From assembly GCA_910585405.1 (NCBI GenBank), contig CAJUDO010000030.1, positions 1-35,473 of the forward strand: a stretch of DNA of 35,473 bases, read 5' to 3'. Both the position numbers and the translations under genes were made by a program. Below, piece after piece: positions 9,285 through 18,134 of the stretch; the stretch's first letter is position 1; each line of letters begins with the position of its first letter. The stretch is from an uncultured Peptococcaceae bacterium. GTDB taxonomy: Bacteria > Bacillota > Peptococcia > Peptococcales > Peptococcaceae. The notes beneath the pieces are model-generated. The model was not told the origin of the DNA and made no database searches. It saw nothing but the letters and a program-made list of their open reading frames with translations.

Positions 9285-10667
9285 TTACATCCGCTGCGCC
9301 AAAAATTCCCGTTCTGCAGCAATGGTAGCAGTAGTCTGCGCCACGCTGGGACCGCCGATGGTATTGCGATTGGCCATACAAGTATATACTGCAATGGCAT
9401 CATAAATATCATCTTCAATCAGTGGATTATGCGCTTTATATTCTTCTAATGAAACTTCATCCAAGCTAATACCGCGATCCAGACATTCTGCTACCAGCTT
9501 GCCCACAATAGCATGAGCATCGCGGAAAGGAATTCCTTTGCGTACCAAATAATCAGCCAAATCCGTAGCATTGGTAAAGCCGCCCTTGGCCGCCTGCAGC
9601 ATTGCGTCCTTGCGAATTGTCATAGTACGCAGCATAGGCGTCAAAACCAACAGACATTTCTGCCAGGTTTCCACTGTATCAAACAATGGCTCCTTGTCCT
9701 CCTGCATATCCTTATTGTAAGCCAGAGGCAATCCTTTCATGGTTGTCAGAAGCCCCATCAGATTCCCATATACACGACCGGTTTTACCCCGCATCAGTTC
9801 TGCCACATCAGGATTCTTCTTCTGCGGCATAATACTGCTGCCGGTGCTATACCCGTCATCTAAATCAATAAAATGGAATTCCTGGCTGCTCCAAATAATA
9901 ATTTCCTCACACATACGGCTCAAATGCATACTGCCAATAGAGGCAGCCGCCATATATTCCAAAATGAAATCCCGATCGCTGACGCCATCCATAGAATTCA
10001 GGCAGACAGAATCAAACCCCAATTCCTCCGCCACCTGTTCCCGATCCAGCGGGAACGTCGTACCTGCCAGTGCGCCAGAGCCCAACGGCAAAACATTCAT
10101 ACGTACTCTGCAATCCTCCAAACGGGTGATATCCCGCTTGAACATTTCCGCATAGGCCAGCATATGATGGGCAAAGGATACAGGCTGTGCCCGTTGCAGA
10201 TGGGTATAACCCGGCAGAATGGTTTCTTTGTGCTCCTCGGCAATGTCCACTACCGTTTTCATCAATTCCAACAGCAGATGATGGGTGTTTTCTATCTCAT
10301 GCCGCAAATACATCCGCACATCCACCGCCACCTGGTCATTACGGCTCCGACCTGTATGCAGTTTTTTCCCGACTGTGCCAATTTTCTCAGTGAGCAGAAC
10401 CTCTATATTCATATGAATATCTTCTGCTGCAGGGTCAAAGGTCACCTGTCCCTTCTCAATTTCTGTCATAATCTCATCCAGCCCCGCAAGAATCTGCTGC
10501 GCTTCCTCTTTGCTCAAAACACCGATATCGCCCAACATACGGGCATGTGCCTTGCTGCCGGTAATATCCCATTTATATAATTTCTGGTCAAAGGATATCG
10601 AAGAATGAAAATCCTCCACCAATTTATCTGTATCTTTGCTAAACCGTCCGCCCCATAATTTTGCCAT
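9285..10667 (-). CDS. argH: Argininosuccinate lyase
   Basis: Argininosuccinate lyase splits argininosuccinate into arginine and fumarate, the last step of arginine synthesis. The 460-residue length is normal for the family. The protein starts MAKLWGGRF, carries HTGRSRNDQVA near residue 105 and the superfamily signature GSSIMPQKKNPD with its catalytic serine near residue 280. AGGAGG lies 7 bases before the ATG. It is a soluble tetramer in known cases. It is not next to argG here, and its neighbours (a lipoprotein, a phosphohexomutase and GH3 proteins) do not form an arginine operon. A terminator follows directly. Confidence 0.97.
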   Translation of the reverse strand: MAKLWGGRFSKDTDKLVEDFHSSISFDQKLYKWDITGSKAHARMLGDIGVLSKEEAQQILAGLDEIMTEIEKGQVTFDPAAEDIHMNIEVLLTEKIGTVGKKLHTGRSRNDQVAVDVRMYLRHEIENTHHLLLELMKTVVDIAEEHKETILPGYTHLQRAQPVSFAHHMLAYAEMFKRDITRLEDCRVRMNVLPLGSGALAGTTFPLDREQVAEELGFDSVCLNSMDGVSDRDFILEYMAAASIGSMHLSRMCEEIIIWSSQEFHFIDLDDGYSTGSSIMPQKKNPDVAELMRGKTGRVYGNLMGLLTTMKGLPLAYNKDMQEDKEPLFDTVETWQKCLLVLTPMLRTMTIRKDAMLQAAKGGFTNATDLADYLVRKGIPFRDAHAIVGKLVAECLDRGISLDEVSLEEYKAHNPLIEDDIYDAIAVYTCMANRNTIGGPSVAQTTATIAAEREFLAQRM

Positions 10668-10786
10668 TGTTGTTCCTCCTGTTTTTCTTTTTTGTTTTTA
10701 TCTGCTGCCTATCCAATTTTATTTTCTGCCCTGCGCCCAATCCGCCCCAGAGCAAAATTTTTGCATATGCAGCTTATATGCGTTTT

Positions 10787-11482
10787 CTACAGCTTTGCGC
10801 GTTTCTCCTGCTCTCTGGTTTCCGCTTCCGCTTTTGCTTCTTTGGCTGTGGCAAAGGTATCCATGCGCAATAAAATCACACAGTCGCTGTCCTTGATATT
10901 TTGCTCCTGCTCAGCGTATTCCCCGCACCAAACATCCTGCCAGCTATCGTCACCTAGATCTATAGCTTCCACAGACAGAATATAACTTTTTCCCGCTTCC
11001 AGCACAATTGGCTCTGTACTACTCCGTCCCAAAAAGTCTGAAGCCCAGCCACAAATTATATCCTCACCTTCGGGAAAAGCAACTTGTATCGTCGGAGCAA
11101 ATTTTCTGGTTGCGCTTTTCCTCGTTTCCAGCATCTTCCATGCAAACTCTGGAAAACCCTCGCTGTTATTTTCCTGTTTATGACCAATATACAGTGCTTC
11201 CAACGAATCGGTACCTCCATAGGCCATTACACCAGTTTCCGTCAATTCGCCATATTTCCAGACTTCTCGCTGCAAAAGATAGCCCTGCACATCCTGCCGG
11301 CAGGAAAACTCTAATACGCCTGCCGCCGTATAATCCCCCAGCATGGCAATTTTCTTTTCTCTGTCACTCAGTTGTACACCACGCACCGTAGACTCATCAG
11401 CGGACTTGTCAGCGGTACAGCCAGTCAAGCACAATGCCAGGATGCAGCAGAGCAGTAATATTTTTCGAACTGTATGTTGCAT
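10787..11482 (-). CDS. Lipoprotein of unknown function
   Basis: The protein has about 231 residues. The ATG at 11482 is preceded by GGGAGG and opens a lipoprotein signal: basic start, hydrophobic stretch ILLLCCILALCLTGC and lipobox Cys at residue 22. A longer open start at 11542 lacks a ribosome site. The mature protein should be anchored on the outer face of the cytoplasmic membrane. I recognise no domain. The C-terminal 25 residues are rich in Glu, Ala and Lys (AKEAKAEAETREQEKRAKL) and look helical. It lies between the phosphohexomutase and argH genes, with gaps of 90 and 119 bases, so an operon is possible but unproved. Confidence 0.75.
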   Translation of the reverse strand: MQHTVRKILLLCCILALCLTGCTADKSADESTVRGVQLSDREKKIAMLGDYTAAGVLEFSCRQDVQGYLLQREVWKYGELTETGVMAYGGTDSLEALYIGHKQENNSEGFPEFAWKMLETRKSATRKFAPTIQVAFPEGEDIICGWASDFLGRSSTEPIVLEAGKSYILSVEAIDLGDDSWQDVWCGEYAEQEQNIKDSDCVILLRMDTFATAKEAKAEAETREQEKRAKL

Positions 11483-11572
11483 AGAATCTACCTCCCTAAT
11501 CGGCTTCCAATCCCAAAATCGACAACGTTTCAATTTTTGCAATGCAAAACAGCTTTTACAGCAACAATACAG

Positions 11573-13258
11573 TTATAGAAAAGCCTTTACTGCCTGCTGC
11601 AGCGCCGCTATACGCTTCGCTGCTTCCTCCATGCTGCTTCCCTTCAGCGAATAATAAAATTTGATTTTAGGCTCTGTGCCGGAAGGCCGTACCGCCATCC
11701 AACCGCCATCTGCAAACATATATTTGAGCACATTGGCCTGCGGCAATCCATCCAGCCCCTGCTGATAATCCTTCACCTCAGAGACAGCCTGTCCGCCCAA
11801 CTCAGCAGGCTGCTGTACCCGCAATGCTGCCATAATCTCCGCAATATGCTGCTGTCCGTCTGCACCAGGCAACGTGAAGGAATCCAGTGCTTCTTGATAA
11901 TAGCCGTGCTGCTGATACAATTCTTCCAGACGCGTCAGCAATGTTTTTCCCTGGGCTTTGTGATACGCAGCCATCTCACAAATCAGCATAGAAGCCACTA
12001 CTGCATCTTTATCCTTGGCATGAGAGCCTACCAAATATCCGTAGCTTTCCTCATAGCCCATCACAAATTCATGGTCATGCTGCTTTTCAAAGCCAATCAT
12101 CTTTTCACCGATATACTTAAATCCGGTCAGTACATTCATCACTTGCACCCCATAAGCATGGGCAATCGCTGCGCCCAGCTCAGATGTCACAATGGTTTTG
12201 ATCAGCACTGCATTGTCGCCGATTGTTTTTTGGCTCAATACATAGTCAGCCAACAGCGCCCCTGTCTGATTGCCTGACAGCAGTACAAACCGTTCTCCAT
12301 TCCACACCGCAATGCCCACGCGGTCGCAGTCAGGGTCCGTACCCAGTACCAGATCGGCGCCGATTTCCTGTCCGTAAGCGATGGCCAGCTGCAACGCTTC
12401 CTTTTCCTCTGGATTGGGGGAATGCACCGTACAAAATGTGCCGTCCGGCTCTCTTTGACTTTCCAATACATGAATTTGCGTAAAACCATCTTTTTCTAAT
12501 ACCGTCGTCACCGGAATGAGTCCCGTACCATGCAGCGGTGTGTATACCACCCGTAAATTTTCTTTGTTTGCCGAATCCGCTAAAAGCCCCTGCTGCAACA
12601 CTGCTTTTTGGAAAGCCGCATGGTATTCTTCTCCAAGTTCGTGATACAAGTCCTGTTCCACTGCACTTTTATAGCTTATGATCATAGGCAGATCCGTCAA
12701 ATCCTGATAAAGATTCATCTTTTCCCAAATCGCCTCTGCCGCTTCGCCAGCAATCTGACAGCCATATTCATTGTAAACCTTATAGCCGTTGTACTCCTTG
12801 GGATTATGACTGGCGGTAATCACAATCCCCGCTGCTGCCTGCCGATAATTTACCGCAAAGGACAGCTCCGGCGTCGGCGTCAGACGGTCAAACACATAAG
12901 CCCGAATGCCGAAGGAATTCAAGGTCAGCGCCGCCTCCCGCGCAAACAGTTGGGAATTGACACGGCTGTCATAGGCAATCACAACGCCCCGCTGCATCGC
13001 CTCCAGACCGTAGGCAGTCAGCAGATACAACGCCAGCCCCGCCGTGGCCCGCTGCACCGTATAAACATTCATGCGGTTGGTGCCTGCGCCCATCATGCCC
13101 CGCAATCCCGCAGTTCCAAAGGTTAAATCCTGATAAAAGCGCTCATAAATTTCTCTGTCATTGCCGGCAATTGCCTCCAGCTCCTGACGCAGCTCCGGCT
13201 CCAGCTGCTCATTTTCCATCCACCGTTGATAACGCATGCGATATTCCATATCACTCAT
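11573..13258 (-). CDS. Phospho-sugar mutase (alpha-phosphoglucomutase/phosphomannomutase type)
   Basis: This 561-residue protein belongs to the alpha-D-phosphohexomutase family, which interconverts hexose 1- and 6-phosphates. Visible motifs are the phosphoserine loop TASHNPKEYNGYK (S150), the magnesium loop GTDPDCDR (D308, D310, D312), the sugar-binding GYEESYG, and the phosphate-binding RPSGTEPK near the C-terminus. The N-terminal WMENEQL and FGTAGLRG sequences resemble Bacillus PgcA-type phosphoglucomutase. AGGAGG precedes the ATG. Placed just after a glycan-priming transferase gene, it probably supplies glucose 1-phosphate for UDP-glucose and surface polysaccharide. Glucose rather than mannose preference is inferred. 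Confidence 0.93.
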   Translation of the reverse strand: MSDMEYRMRYQRWMENEQLEPELRQELEAIAGNDREIYERFYQDLTFGTAGLRGMMGAGTNRMNVYTVQRATAGLALYLLTAYGLEAMQRGVVIAYDSRVNSQLFAREAALTLNSFGIRAYVFDRLTPTPELSFAVNYRQAAAGIVITASHNPKEYNGYKVYNEYGCQIAGEAAEAIWEKMNLYQDLTDLPMIISYKSAVEQDLYHELGEEYHAAFQKAVLQQGLLADSANKENLRVVYTPLHGTGLIPVTTVLEKDGFTQIHVLESQREPDGTFCTVHSPNPEEKEALQLAIAYGQEIGADLVLGTDPDCDRVGIAVWNGERFVLLSGNQTGALLADYVLSQKTIGDNAVLIKTIVTSELGAAIAHAYGVQVMNVLTGFKYIGEKMIGFEKQHDHEFVMGYEESYGYLVGSHAKDKDAVVASMLICEMAAYHKAQGKTLLTRLEELYQQHGYYQEALDSFTLPGADGQQHIAEIMAALRVQQPAELGGQAVSEVKDYQQGLDGLPQANVLKYMFADGGWMAVRPSGTEPKIKFYYSLKGSSMEEAAKRIAALQQAVKAFL

Positions 13259-13283
13259 ATAAACGAATCCTCCTATCTACGAT

Positions 13284-13592
13284 TTATAAGTTCATTTCTG
13301 CAAAAATTCCATACCAATACACGGACATCCAACTACTTTTTGTAGCTAAATGAGAAACTGATTCCCCCTCATTTCTTTTATCGTATATATTTTTCATAAT
13401 TTCTATTTCTTCTTTCTTTAATCGCAATCTATGCTGTATTGAACTGCTCGGTTCATGGCTTCTCGCCTTTTCAATATAGATATTCCCGTATTCCTCATAT
13501 ACAAAAAACCACATTGGTTCTTTTTTTACTTTCGGTATCGTATGAACATCCCGTGGATTTTCTGAAAATTCTCTCAATATTTTACTCCACAT
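13284..13592 (-). CDS. Small protein of unknown function
   Basis: This is a 102-residue protein with no domain I can name. It is soluble in appearance, with a central aromatic segment MWFFVYEEYGNIYIEKA and a C-terminal YWYGIFAEMNL. The sequence is well mixed and basic, and AAGGGTGG lies upstream of the ATG at 13592, so it looks like a real gene rather than a chance frame. It fills the space between the transferase (37 bases away) and the phosphohexomutase (25 bases away) on the same strand and may be co-transcribed with them. Confidence 0.6.
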   Translation of the reverse strand: MWSKILREFSENPRDVHTIPKVKKEPMWFFVYEEYGNIYIEKARSHEPSSSIQHRLRLKKEEIEIMKNIYDKRNEGESVSHLATKSSWMSVYWYGIFAEMNL

Positions 13593-13628
13593 AGTATAAC
13601 CACCCTTTTAGATTTTCTTTTCAACCTA

Positions 13629-15023
13629 TCAGTACGCATTTTTATTTACCAATCCCTTAAATACCGTCATAAAAATAATCTGCAGGTCAAAAAGGAATGT
13701 CCAGTTCTCAATATAATATAAATCATAATTGATACGCTCTTCAATGGAAGTATCGCCCCGCAGTCCGTTTACCTGCGCCCATCCGGTAATCCCCGGCCGT
13801 ACCTGATGCTTAATCATATAGCGGGGAATTTCCTCACGGAACTTTTCCACAAAAAACGGACGTTCAGGCCGTGGACCAACTACTGACATATCGCCCTTCA
13901 ATACATTAAAAAACTGCGGCAATTCGTCAATACTGGTTTTGCGCATAAACGCGCCCCATTTCGTTTTGCGGGGATCATCCTTTGTGGTCCATTGCACCCG
14001 TTCCTCCTCATCCGTCTGCACACGCATAGAGCGGAACTTGTACATCATAAACTTTTTGCGGTTGAGCCCCACCCGCTCCTGATAAAAAATAACCGGCCCC
14101 GGTGAAGTCAGCTTAATCATCAATACAGAGAACAGCATCACCGGTGAGGTAATGAGAATGGCTACTGAAGCAAACACAATATCGAAAGCCCGTTTCAGCG
14201 CATTTTTGAACCAATTATCCAAAGGTACTCTGCGGGTATCAATGACGGGCAGCCCGTCCAAGTCGTCCATATAAGGCTGTGTCGGTACATATTTATAATA
14301 ATAAGGAATCACATTACTCTTTACGCCAGCTTTTTCACACTGCGCCAAAATATAACCCAAATCCTCGGCGTCCTCTGAGGTGAGCGCAATAATCACCAAA
14401 TCAAAATAGCGTTTCAGCAGCACATCCACCAAATCGTCAATGCGGCCTAACACCGGGTATCCGCGATATTCCTTTGCCGGAACAATCCAATTATCCAAAA
14501 TACCCTCAATACGATATCCCCAATGCTTGTTTTTTTCTACACGATTGAGGAAATCATCACTGATTTCATTGGCACCAATCACCAGACAATGCCGCAAATT
14601 AAAGCCCTGACTGCGGAATCCCCGCAGCACAACGCGGACACAGCTGCGTTCAAGTATCATCAATACCACATTGGTGACAAAAAAGATCATCAACTGCCCA
14701 CGGGAAAAGTCCACCAGTTTGAAAAAGAAGAATGCCACCATCAGGCATGCCAACCCCAAAATATTGGACTGCAAAATTTCTCTGCACTCTTTAAATAGCG
14801 ATTCTCGACGTTTCGGCTGATACAGCCCCATACGGGAATACAGCACACCGTAGAGTACAACCGTCCATAGCACGACCCGCTGCATTTGTTCTCCACTCAG
14901 AGATCTGCTGCCATCCAATATCACAAACCGTCCCCAATAGGAAACAGCCATGGCCACGACCACCAAGCTCAAATCCAGTAAGATTTGCAAACGATTCAAA
15001 TATTTCTGATTTTCTTTTATCAT
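13629..15023 (-). CDS. Polyprenyl-phosphate sugar-1-phosphate transferase (WbaP/WcaJ type)
   Basis: The enzyme transfers a sugar 1-phosphate to undecaprenyl phosphate at the membrane and so starts a repeat unit of surface polysaccharide. The 464-residue protein has about four N-terminal membrane segments (residues 12-115), a nucleotide-binding-like middle domain with CLVIGANEISDDF, a further membrane helix near 285, and the catalytic domain with KRAFDIV, SPGPVIFYQERVG, YKFRSM and DELPQFFNVLKGDMSVVGPRP. The start has only a distant GGAG, so translation may be weak or the start uncertain. The sugar (glucose, galactose or another) cannot be read. No glycosyltransferase cluster follows, which is unusual for a priming enzyme. 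Confidence 0.92.
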   Translation of the reverse strand: MIKENQKYLNRLQILLDLSLVVVAMAVSYWGRFVILDGSRSLSGEQMQRVVLWTVVLYGVLYSRMGLYQPKRRESLFKECREILQSNILGLACLMVAFFFFKLVDFSRGQLMIFFVTNVVLMILERSCVRVVLRGFRSQGFNLRHCLVIGANEISDDFLNRVEKNKHWGYRIEGILDNWIVPAKEYRGYPVLGRIDDLVDVLLKRYFDLVIIALTSEDAEDLGYILAQCEKAGVKSNVIPYYYKYVPTQPYMDDLDGLPVIDTRRVPLDNWFKNALKRAFDIVFASVAILITSPVMLFSVLMIKLTSPGPVIFYQERVGLNRKKFMMYKFRSMRVQTDEEERVQWTTKDDPRKTKWGAFMRKTSIDELPQFFNVLKGDMSVVGPRPERPFFVEKFREEIPRYMIKHQVRPGITGWAQVNGLRGDTSIEERINYDLYYIENWTFLFDLQIIFMTVFKGLVNKNAY

Positions 15024-15077
15024 AGGATACTGCCAACTCCATTTTTGTTTACAATAAAAAGCTTGCTTAGCTTCTTA

Positions 15078-15083
15078 ATTATA
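15078..15083 (-). promoter_or_regulatory. Extended -10 promoter of the transferase gene
   Basis: On the minus strand the sequence reads TTGCTATAAT, a TG-extended -10 box about 55 bases upstream of the transferase start. No good -35 is visible, which fits an extended -10 promoter. Confidence 0.45.
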
Positions 15084-15164
15084 GCAAATATTCCGCCATA
15101 AGAAAACGAATTTCTGCAAATCACATAAAAAGGTAAAAAATTCAGAAAAAATCTGCGTCCGCTC

Positions 15165-15193
15165 TTGACAAACCTTCTGGTTCCTTTTATGGT
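15165..15193 (+). promoter_or_regulatory. Promoter of the TauE/SafE gene
   Basis: A consensus TTGACA (15165-15170) lies 17 bases before TATGGT (15188-15193). Transcription would begin about 30 bases upstream of the ATG at 15233. Confidence 0.6.
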
Positions 15194-15232
15194 TAAATCT
15201 ATACGATTCTTATATTGAAAGAGGATTCTACT

Positions 15233-15982
15233 ATGACAACGCTACTTTTATTCACTATCATTATGTATCTTTCTATGACCATTTCTGGCGTGATCGGCTT
15301 TGCCGGCAATGTCATTGCACTGCCGCTCTTAAGCCTGATTTTAGACCTACCCACCGCAGTGGCTGTGTTGGCCCTGTGCAGTTTCATTCAAACAGTCATA
15401 CAATCTGTGCAAAACAGAATGTATATTCACTGGCAGGAAAGCCTGAAAATCATCCTGCTCTCCTGTCTCAGCATGCCCATCGGTTTATTTTTTCTGCGCT
15501 ATTTTCCCGAAGCAGCCTCCAAACTGCTGTTAGGCGTATTTGTTCTGATTATTGCACTCCAGCCCATGATACAAAATCTTTTACGTAGCCATCGTGCCAA
15601 TACCCCAACTGCAAAACCTTGGGACTGGCTTTACCTGATCATTGGCGGCATTTTTTCCGGTGCCTTTGCCTCTGGCGGTCCGTTAATCGTCATCTACTGT
15701 ACCCATCGTCTGTCTGATAAAAATATTTTTCGCGGCACCATGTTTTTCTCCGGTTGTTTCTCCATGGGTTTAGTCGCTTTAGAGCACTTTTTTCAGCATC
15801 ATTACACAGCTGACACCATGCTGCTCACCGGAATCGCCCTCGTTGTCATGGTCGCTGCCATATACACCAGCACCTGGATCGCTGGCAAAGTGGATACACA
15901 GCGGTTTCATACACTAGTAAATCTGGCATTAGTCTTCGCTGGCGCGATGTTAGTGCTCCAGAATACAGCAGCATTACTCTAA
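15233..15982 (+). CDS. TauE/SafE-family membrane exporter
   Basis: This is a 249-residue integral membrane protein of the sulfite exporter TauE/SafE family, with about seven or eight hydrophobic segments in two half-repeats. Typical glycine-rich entrances are seen: GVIGFAGNVIALPLLSL in the first half and GGIFSGAFASGGPLIVIY in the second. The frame is open from a TTG at 15215, but GAGGA lies 8 bases before the ATG at 15233, which I take as the start. The family moves sulfite, sulfoacetate or other small organosulfur anions, and many members have no known substrate. No sulfur-metabolism gene is adjacent, so the substrate here is open. Confidence 0.88.
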   Translation: MTTLLLFTIIMYLSMTISGVIGFAGNVIALPLLSLILDLPTAVAVLALCSFIQTVIQSVQNRMYIHWQESLKIILLSCLSMPIGLFFLRYFPEAASKLLLGVFVLIIALQPMIQNLLRSHRANTPTAKPWDWLYLIIGGIFSGAFASGGPLIVIYCTHRLSDKNIFRGTMFFSGCFSMGLVALEHFFQHHYTADTMLLTGIALVVMVAAIYTSTWIAGKVDTQRFHTLVNLALVFAGAMLVLQNTAALL

Positions 15983-16012
15983 CCACTTTTGTGGGTAATA
16001 CTATACAGCCAT

Positions 16013-16067
16013 AAAGAAAAAGGATTTGTCTCATAACATGCGTATTAGAGACAAATCCTTTTTCTTT
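16013..16067. terminator. Bidirectional intrinsic terminator with 20-base stem
   Basis: Perfect 20-base arms (16013-16032 and 16048-16067) enclose a 15-base loop and have A-rich and T-rich ends. It serves the TauE/SafE gene on the plus strand and the spoIIQ-like gene on the minus strand. Confidence 0.92.
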
Positions 16068-16081
16068 TTCATCATTCTTTT

Positions 16082-16855
16082 TTATTCCAGTACTGCCTGT
16101 ACATAGAGTAATTCTCCAGCAGTACCCAAAGGCTCCCCTGCCGCAACACTGTCGCCCACTGCCGCCGCACACTCCTGTAGCCCCTTATAACGCAACTGAT
16201 ACGGCCCACAATGCAAAACAAGCTGCCATTCCGCCGTTAAATCCATTTGCTGTACAGTCCCCGCAGCGCAAGCTACCGCCTGTGCTCCGGCTGCATGATA
16301 ACAAATGTCATCATGAAAGCGGTAATCATCATGAATGGTATCATACCCCACGCCATAACCATAAAGCAGGGTTCCATTGCAGGGCAGTACAAAACCTTCC
16401 AATGTTGTGGCCAGCTGTTGTAAGTCCAATGTCTGGATTTGCAGCTCACTTGCTTTTGTTTCCTCTGTCGTATGAACATCTTCCGGCACAGCCTCTGCGG
16501 ACAAAACGCTTCCACCAACCTCCTGCTGTTGCTGTGTTTCCTGCGTTATAATCGCCTGTTCTGGCTCTTTGCCTTCAGAATTCTGCAAAGTTTGCGGCTG
16601 TATTGGCTCTGCAGCATGTATCGTCGCCGTATCATCAGTTTTTTCTTGCGTCGTTGGCTCTTGCTGCTCTGCAATCACCTGATTACTGTCATCATCGGAT
16701 GACCACCATGCTGCCAAGGGTTTCTGCTGCCAAGGCTGCTGAAACAAACTGATTGCCAAAATCACAAAGATCGTCAGCACCGTTAGCCCAATCATATACA
16801 GACGAGCATTTTGCTGCAGCCACTGTAAATAATTCAAATCATGTTTACGGTCCAT
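16082..16855 (-). CDS. SpoIIQ-like membrane-anchored protein with degenerate LytM (M23) domain
   Basis: The 257-residue protein starts MDRKHDLNYLQW and has one membrane helix (about residues 20-38). A long acidic, Gln- and Thr-rich linker follows (about 50-140), then a C-terminal LytM/peptidase-M23-like domain (155-257). The layout and its place directly after spoIID match SpoIIQ, the forespore-side partner of SpoIIIAH in engulfment. The metallopeptidase site is not intact: the His-x3-Asp motif reads HDDIC (H181, C185), the usual C-terminal His-x-His region is replaced by VQAVLE, and YAHL reads YKGL. It is probably a structural rather than catalytic domain. AGGAGG precedes the ATG at 16855. 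A general envelope M23 protein is the alternative. Confidence 0.75.
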   Translation of the reverse strand: MDRKHDLNYLQWLQQNARLYMIGLTVLTIFVILAISLFQQPWQQKPLAAWWSSDDDSNQVIAEQQEPTTQEKTDDTATIHAAEPIQPQTLQNSEGKEPEQAIITQETQQQQEVGGSVLSAEAVPEDVHTTEETKASELQIQTLDLQQLATTLEGFVLPCNGTLLYGYGVGYDTIHDDYRFHDDICYHAAGAQAVACAAGTVQQMDLTAEWQLVLHCGPYQLRYKGLQECAAAVGDSVAAGEPLGTAGELLYVQAVLE

Positions 16856-16905
16856 ATAAAAAACCTCCTGTAGCAATAGTATTACCGCTTCAAGAGGTTT
16901 TTTAT
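16856..16905 (-). promoter_or_regulatory. Inverted repeat covering the ribosome site of the spoIIQ-like gene
   Basis: Perfect 12-base arms (16856-16867 and 16894-16905) flank a 26-base loop. In the transcript the upstream arm, ending AAAAAACCUC, can pair with GAGGUUUUUU, which includes four bases of the AGGAGG ribosome site and runs to the start codon. The hairpin could limit translation, or act as a weak terminator because the descending arm is U-rich. Any regulatory role is inference. Confidence 0.45.
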
Positions 16906-16913
16906 TCAAAGCT

Positions 16914-16940
16914 TCTCATAATGCTTCCACCATTATGAGA
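16914..16940. other. Hairpin between spoIID and the spoIIQ-like gene
   Basis: A perfect 10-base stem (TCTCATAATG and its complement, 16914-16923 and 16931-16940) has a 7-base loop. No T run follows on either strand, so a simple terminator is unlikely. It may be an operator or an RNA processing or stability element. Confidence 0.4.
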
Positions 16941-16996
16941 CTTCTAAATAATCCAATTATTTTATCTTTGTTTGTCTTTTCAGTTTCAGCTGTCTC

Positions 16997-18004
16997 TTAT
17001 TCCTTAGATAACTGTGTCCCCGGATAATACCGCGCCAAAATCTGCGCGTAGCTGTCACCCTGCTCTGCATAATAATTAGCGCCATACTGACACAAGCCTA
17101 CACCGTGCCCATATCCGTTTGTGGTGAAAGTAATTTTATCTCCGCTGACCGTCCAGCTAATCAGCGAGGATTTCAAACCCAGCGCACTGCGCAGTGCTGC
17201 ACCGGAAAACTCCTGACCGCCGACACGCAGCGTTTTCACCCGATTGGATGCCGTGCTCGCCACCAGCTGCATAAAATCACCGAAAGAGCCCGCAGGAACA
17301 GCGCCGGTAACACCCAACCGCTGTGTCATGTCCTGTAATGTCATTGTCACTTTTTGTCCGGTATGAGGATCAGCAGGATGATTACATTCTACGCTGACTA
17401 AATACGGCCGCGCATTGCCCCACACCTCTGCTGCATCCTCCGTGCGACCGCCGCCGCAGCTGGCATGATAAAGCGGCTCAATCAGCGCGCCGTCATAGCG
17501 CAACACTTCTCCTGCAGTTTCCGCTACAGCCTGCACAATCTTTCTGTGATACGCTTTATATTGTTTCCCCCAGCGTCGTTCCTGTTCCTCCACACTAATC
17601 CACGCCTGACAGGTCTCCGGACTAGTGCTGAGCTGTGCTCTGCTATCCAGCGCCGTTACATTGGGACTGGGATGCTCCATACGACTTACCGTAAAGGTGC
17701 GCGCTGCTACAGCCTGCGCTTTCAGCGCTTCCTCAGAAAAGCTTGCCGGCATTTCCGCAGCTACTACGCCAGTCAGATATTGCTCCAAATCCAGCGTCAT
17801 CAACTGTTCCGTATCCATATTATATACCTGTACCGTACGCCCGGAGCTCAACTCCGGCTCCGTATCCGACAGCGAGCCCGTGAAGCTTGCCACACCGTAC
17901 AGCAGAATTCCACATAACACAATTGCCGTCCATGTAAAACGATTACGTCTTTTTCGTTTGTGGCGCAGCCGCTTTGTACGAGGCGATTGAATTCGTGTCA
18001 CCAT
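16997..18004 (-). CDS. spoIID: Stage II sporulation protein D
   Basis: SpoIID is the lytic transglycosylase that, with SpoIIM and SpoIIP, thins septal peptidoglycan so the mother-cell membrane can engulf the forespore. This 335-residue copy has a very basic cytoplasmic N-terminus (RTKRLRHKRKRRNR), one membrane helix (about 24-40) and the SpoIID domain. The domain shows LEQYLTGVVAAEMPASF with the expected catalytic Glu (E84), LKAQAVAARTF, the zinc-site region HASCGGGRTEDAAEVWG with VECNHP, and the C-terminal GYGHGVGLCQYGA. AAGGGGAGAAGG precedes the ATG. The spoIIQ-like gene follows on the same strand. An amidase-enhancer LytB-type role is possible, but the neighbour supports sporulation. Confidence 0.93.
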   Translation of the reverse strand: MVTRIQSPRTKRLRHKRKRRNRFTWTAIVLCGILLYGVASFTGSLSDTEPELSSGRTVQVYNMDTEQLMTLDLEQYLTGVVAAEMPASFSEEALKAQAVAARTFTVSRMEHPSPNVTALDSRAQLSTSPETCQAWISVEEQERRWGKQYKAYHRKIVQAVAETAGEVLRYDGALIEPLYHASCGGGRTEDAAEVWGNARPYLVSVECNHPADPHTGQKVTMTLQDMTQRLGVTGAVPAGSFGDFMQLVASTASNRVKTLRVGGQEFSGAALRSALGLKSSLISWTVSGDKITFTTNGYGHGVGLCQYGANYYAEQGDSYAQILARYYPGTQLSKE

Positions 18005-18134
18005 ATCCTTCTCCCCTTTATCTCTCCGTCTTATCTATACTAAAAGTTCGTGCTAAACCGCCATATTCCTCTTTTTACAGCAATACAATTGTAGCAGACA
18101 GCAAAAACAAATTCCTTTCCGCCCTCTGAGCTGA

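Noticed and set aside
9873..10580. 235-codon plus-strand frame antisense to argH
   Set aside because: argH is certain on the minus strand. The frame has shadow-like composition and no ribosome site.
15215..15232. Longer TTG start for the TauE/SafE exporter
   Set aside because: The extra codons contain the GAGGA ribosome site that serves the ATG at 15233.
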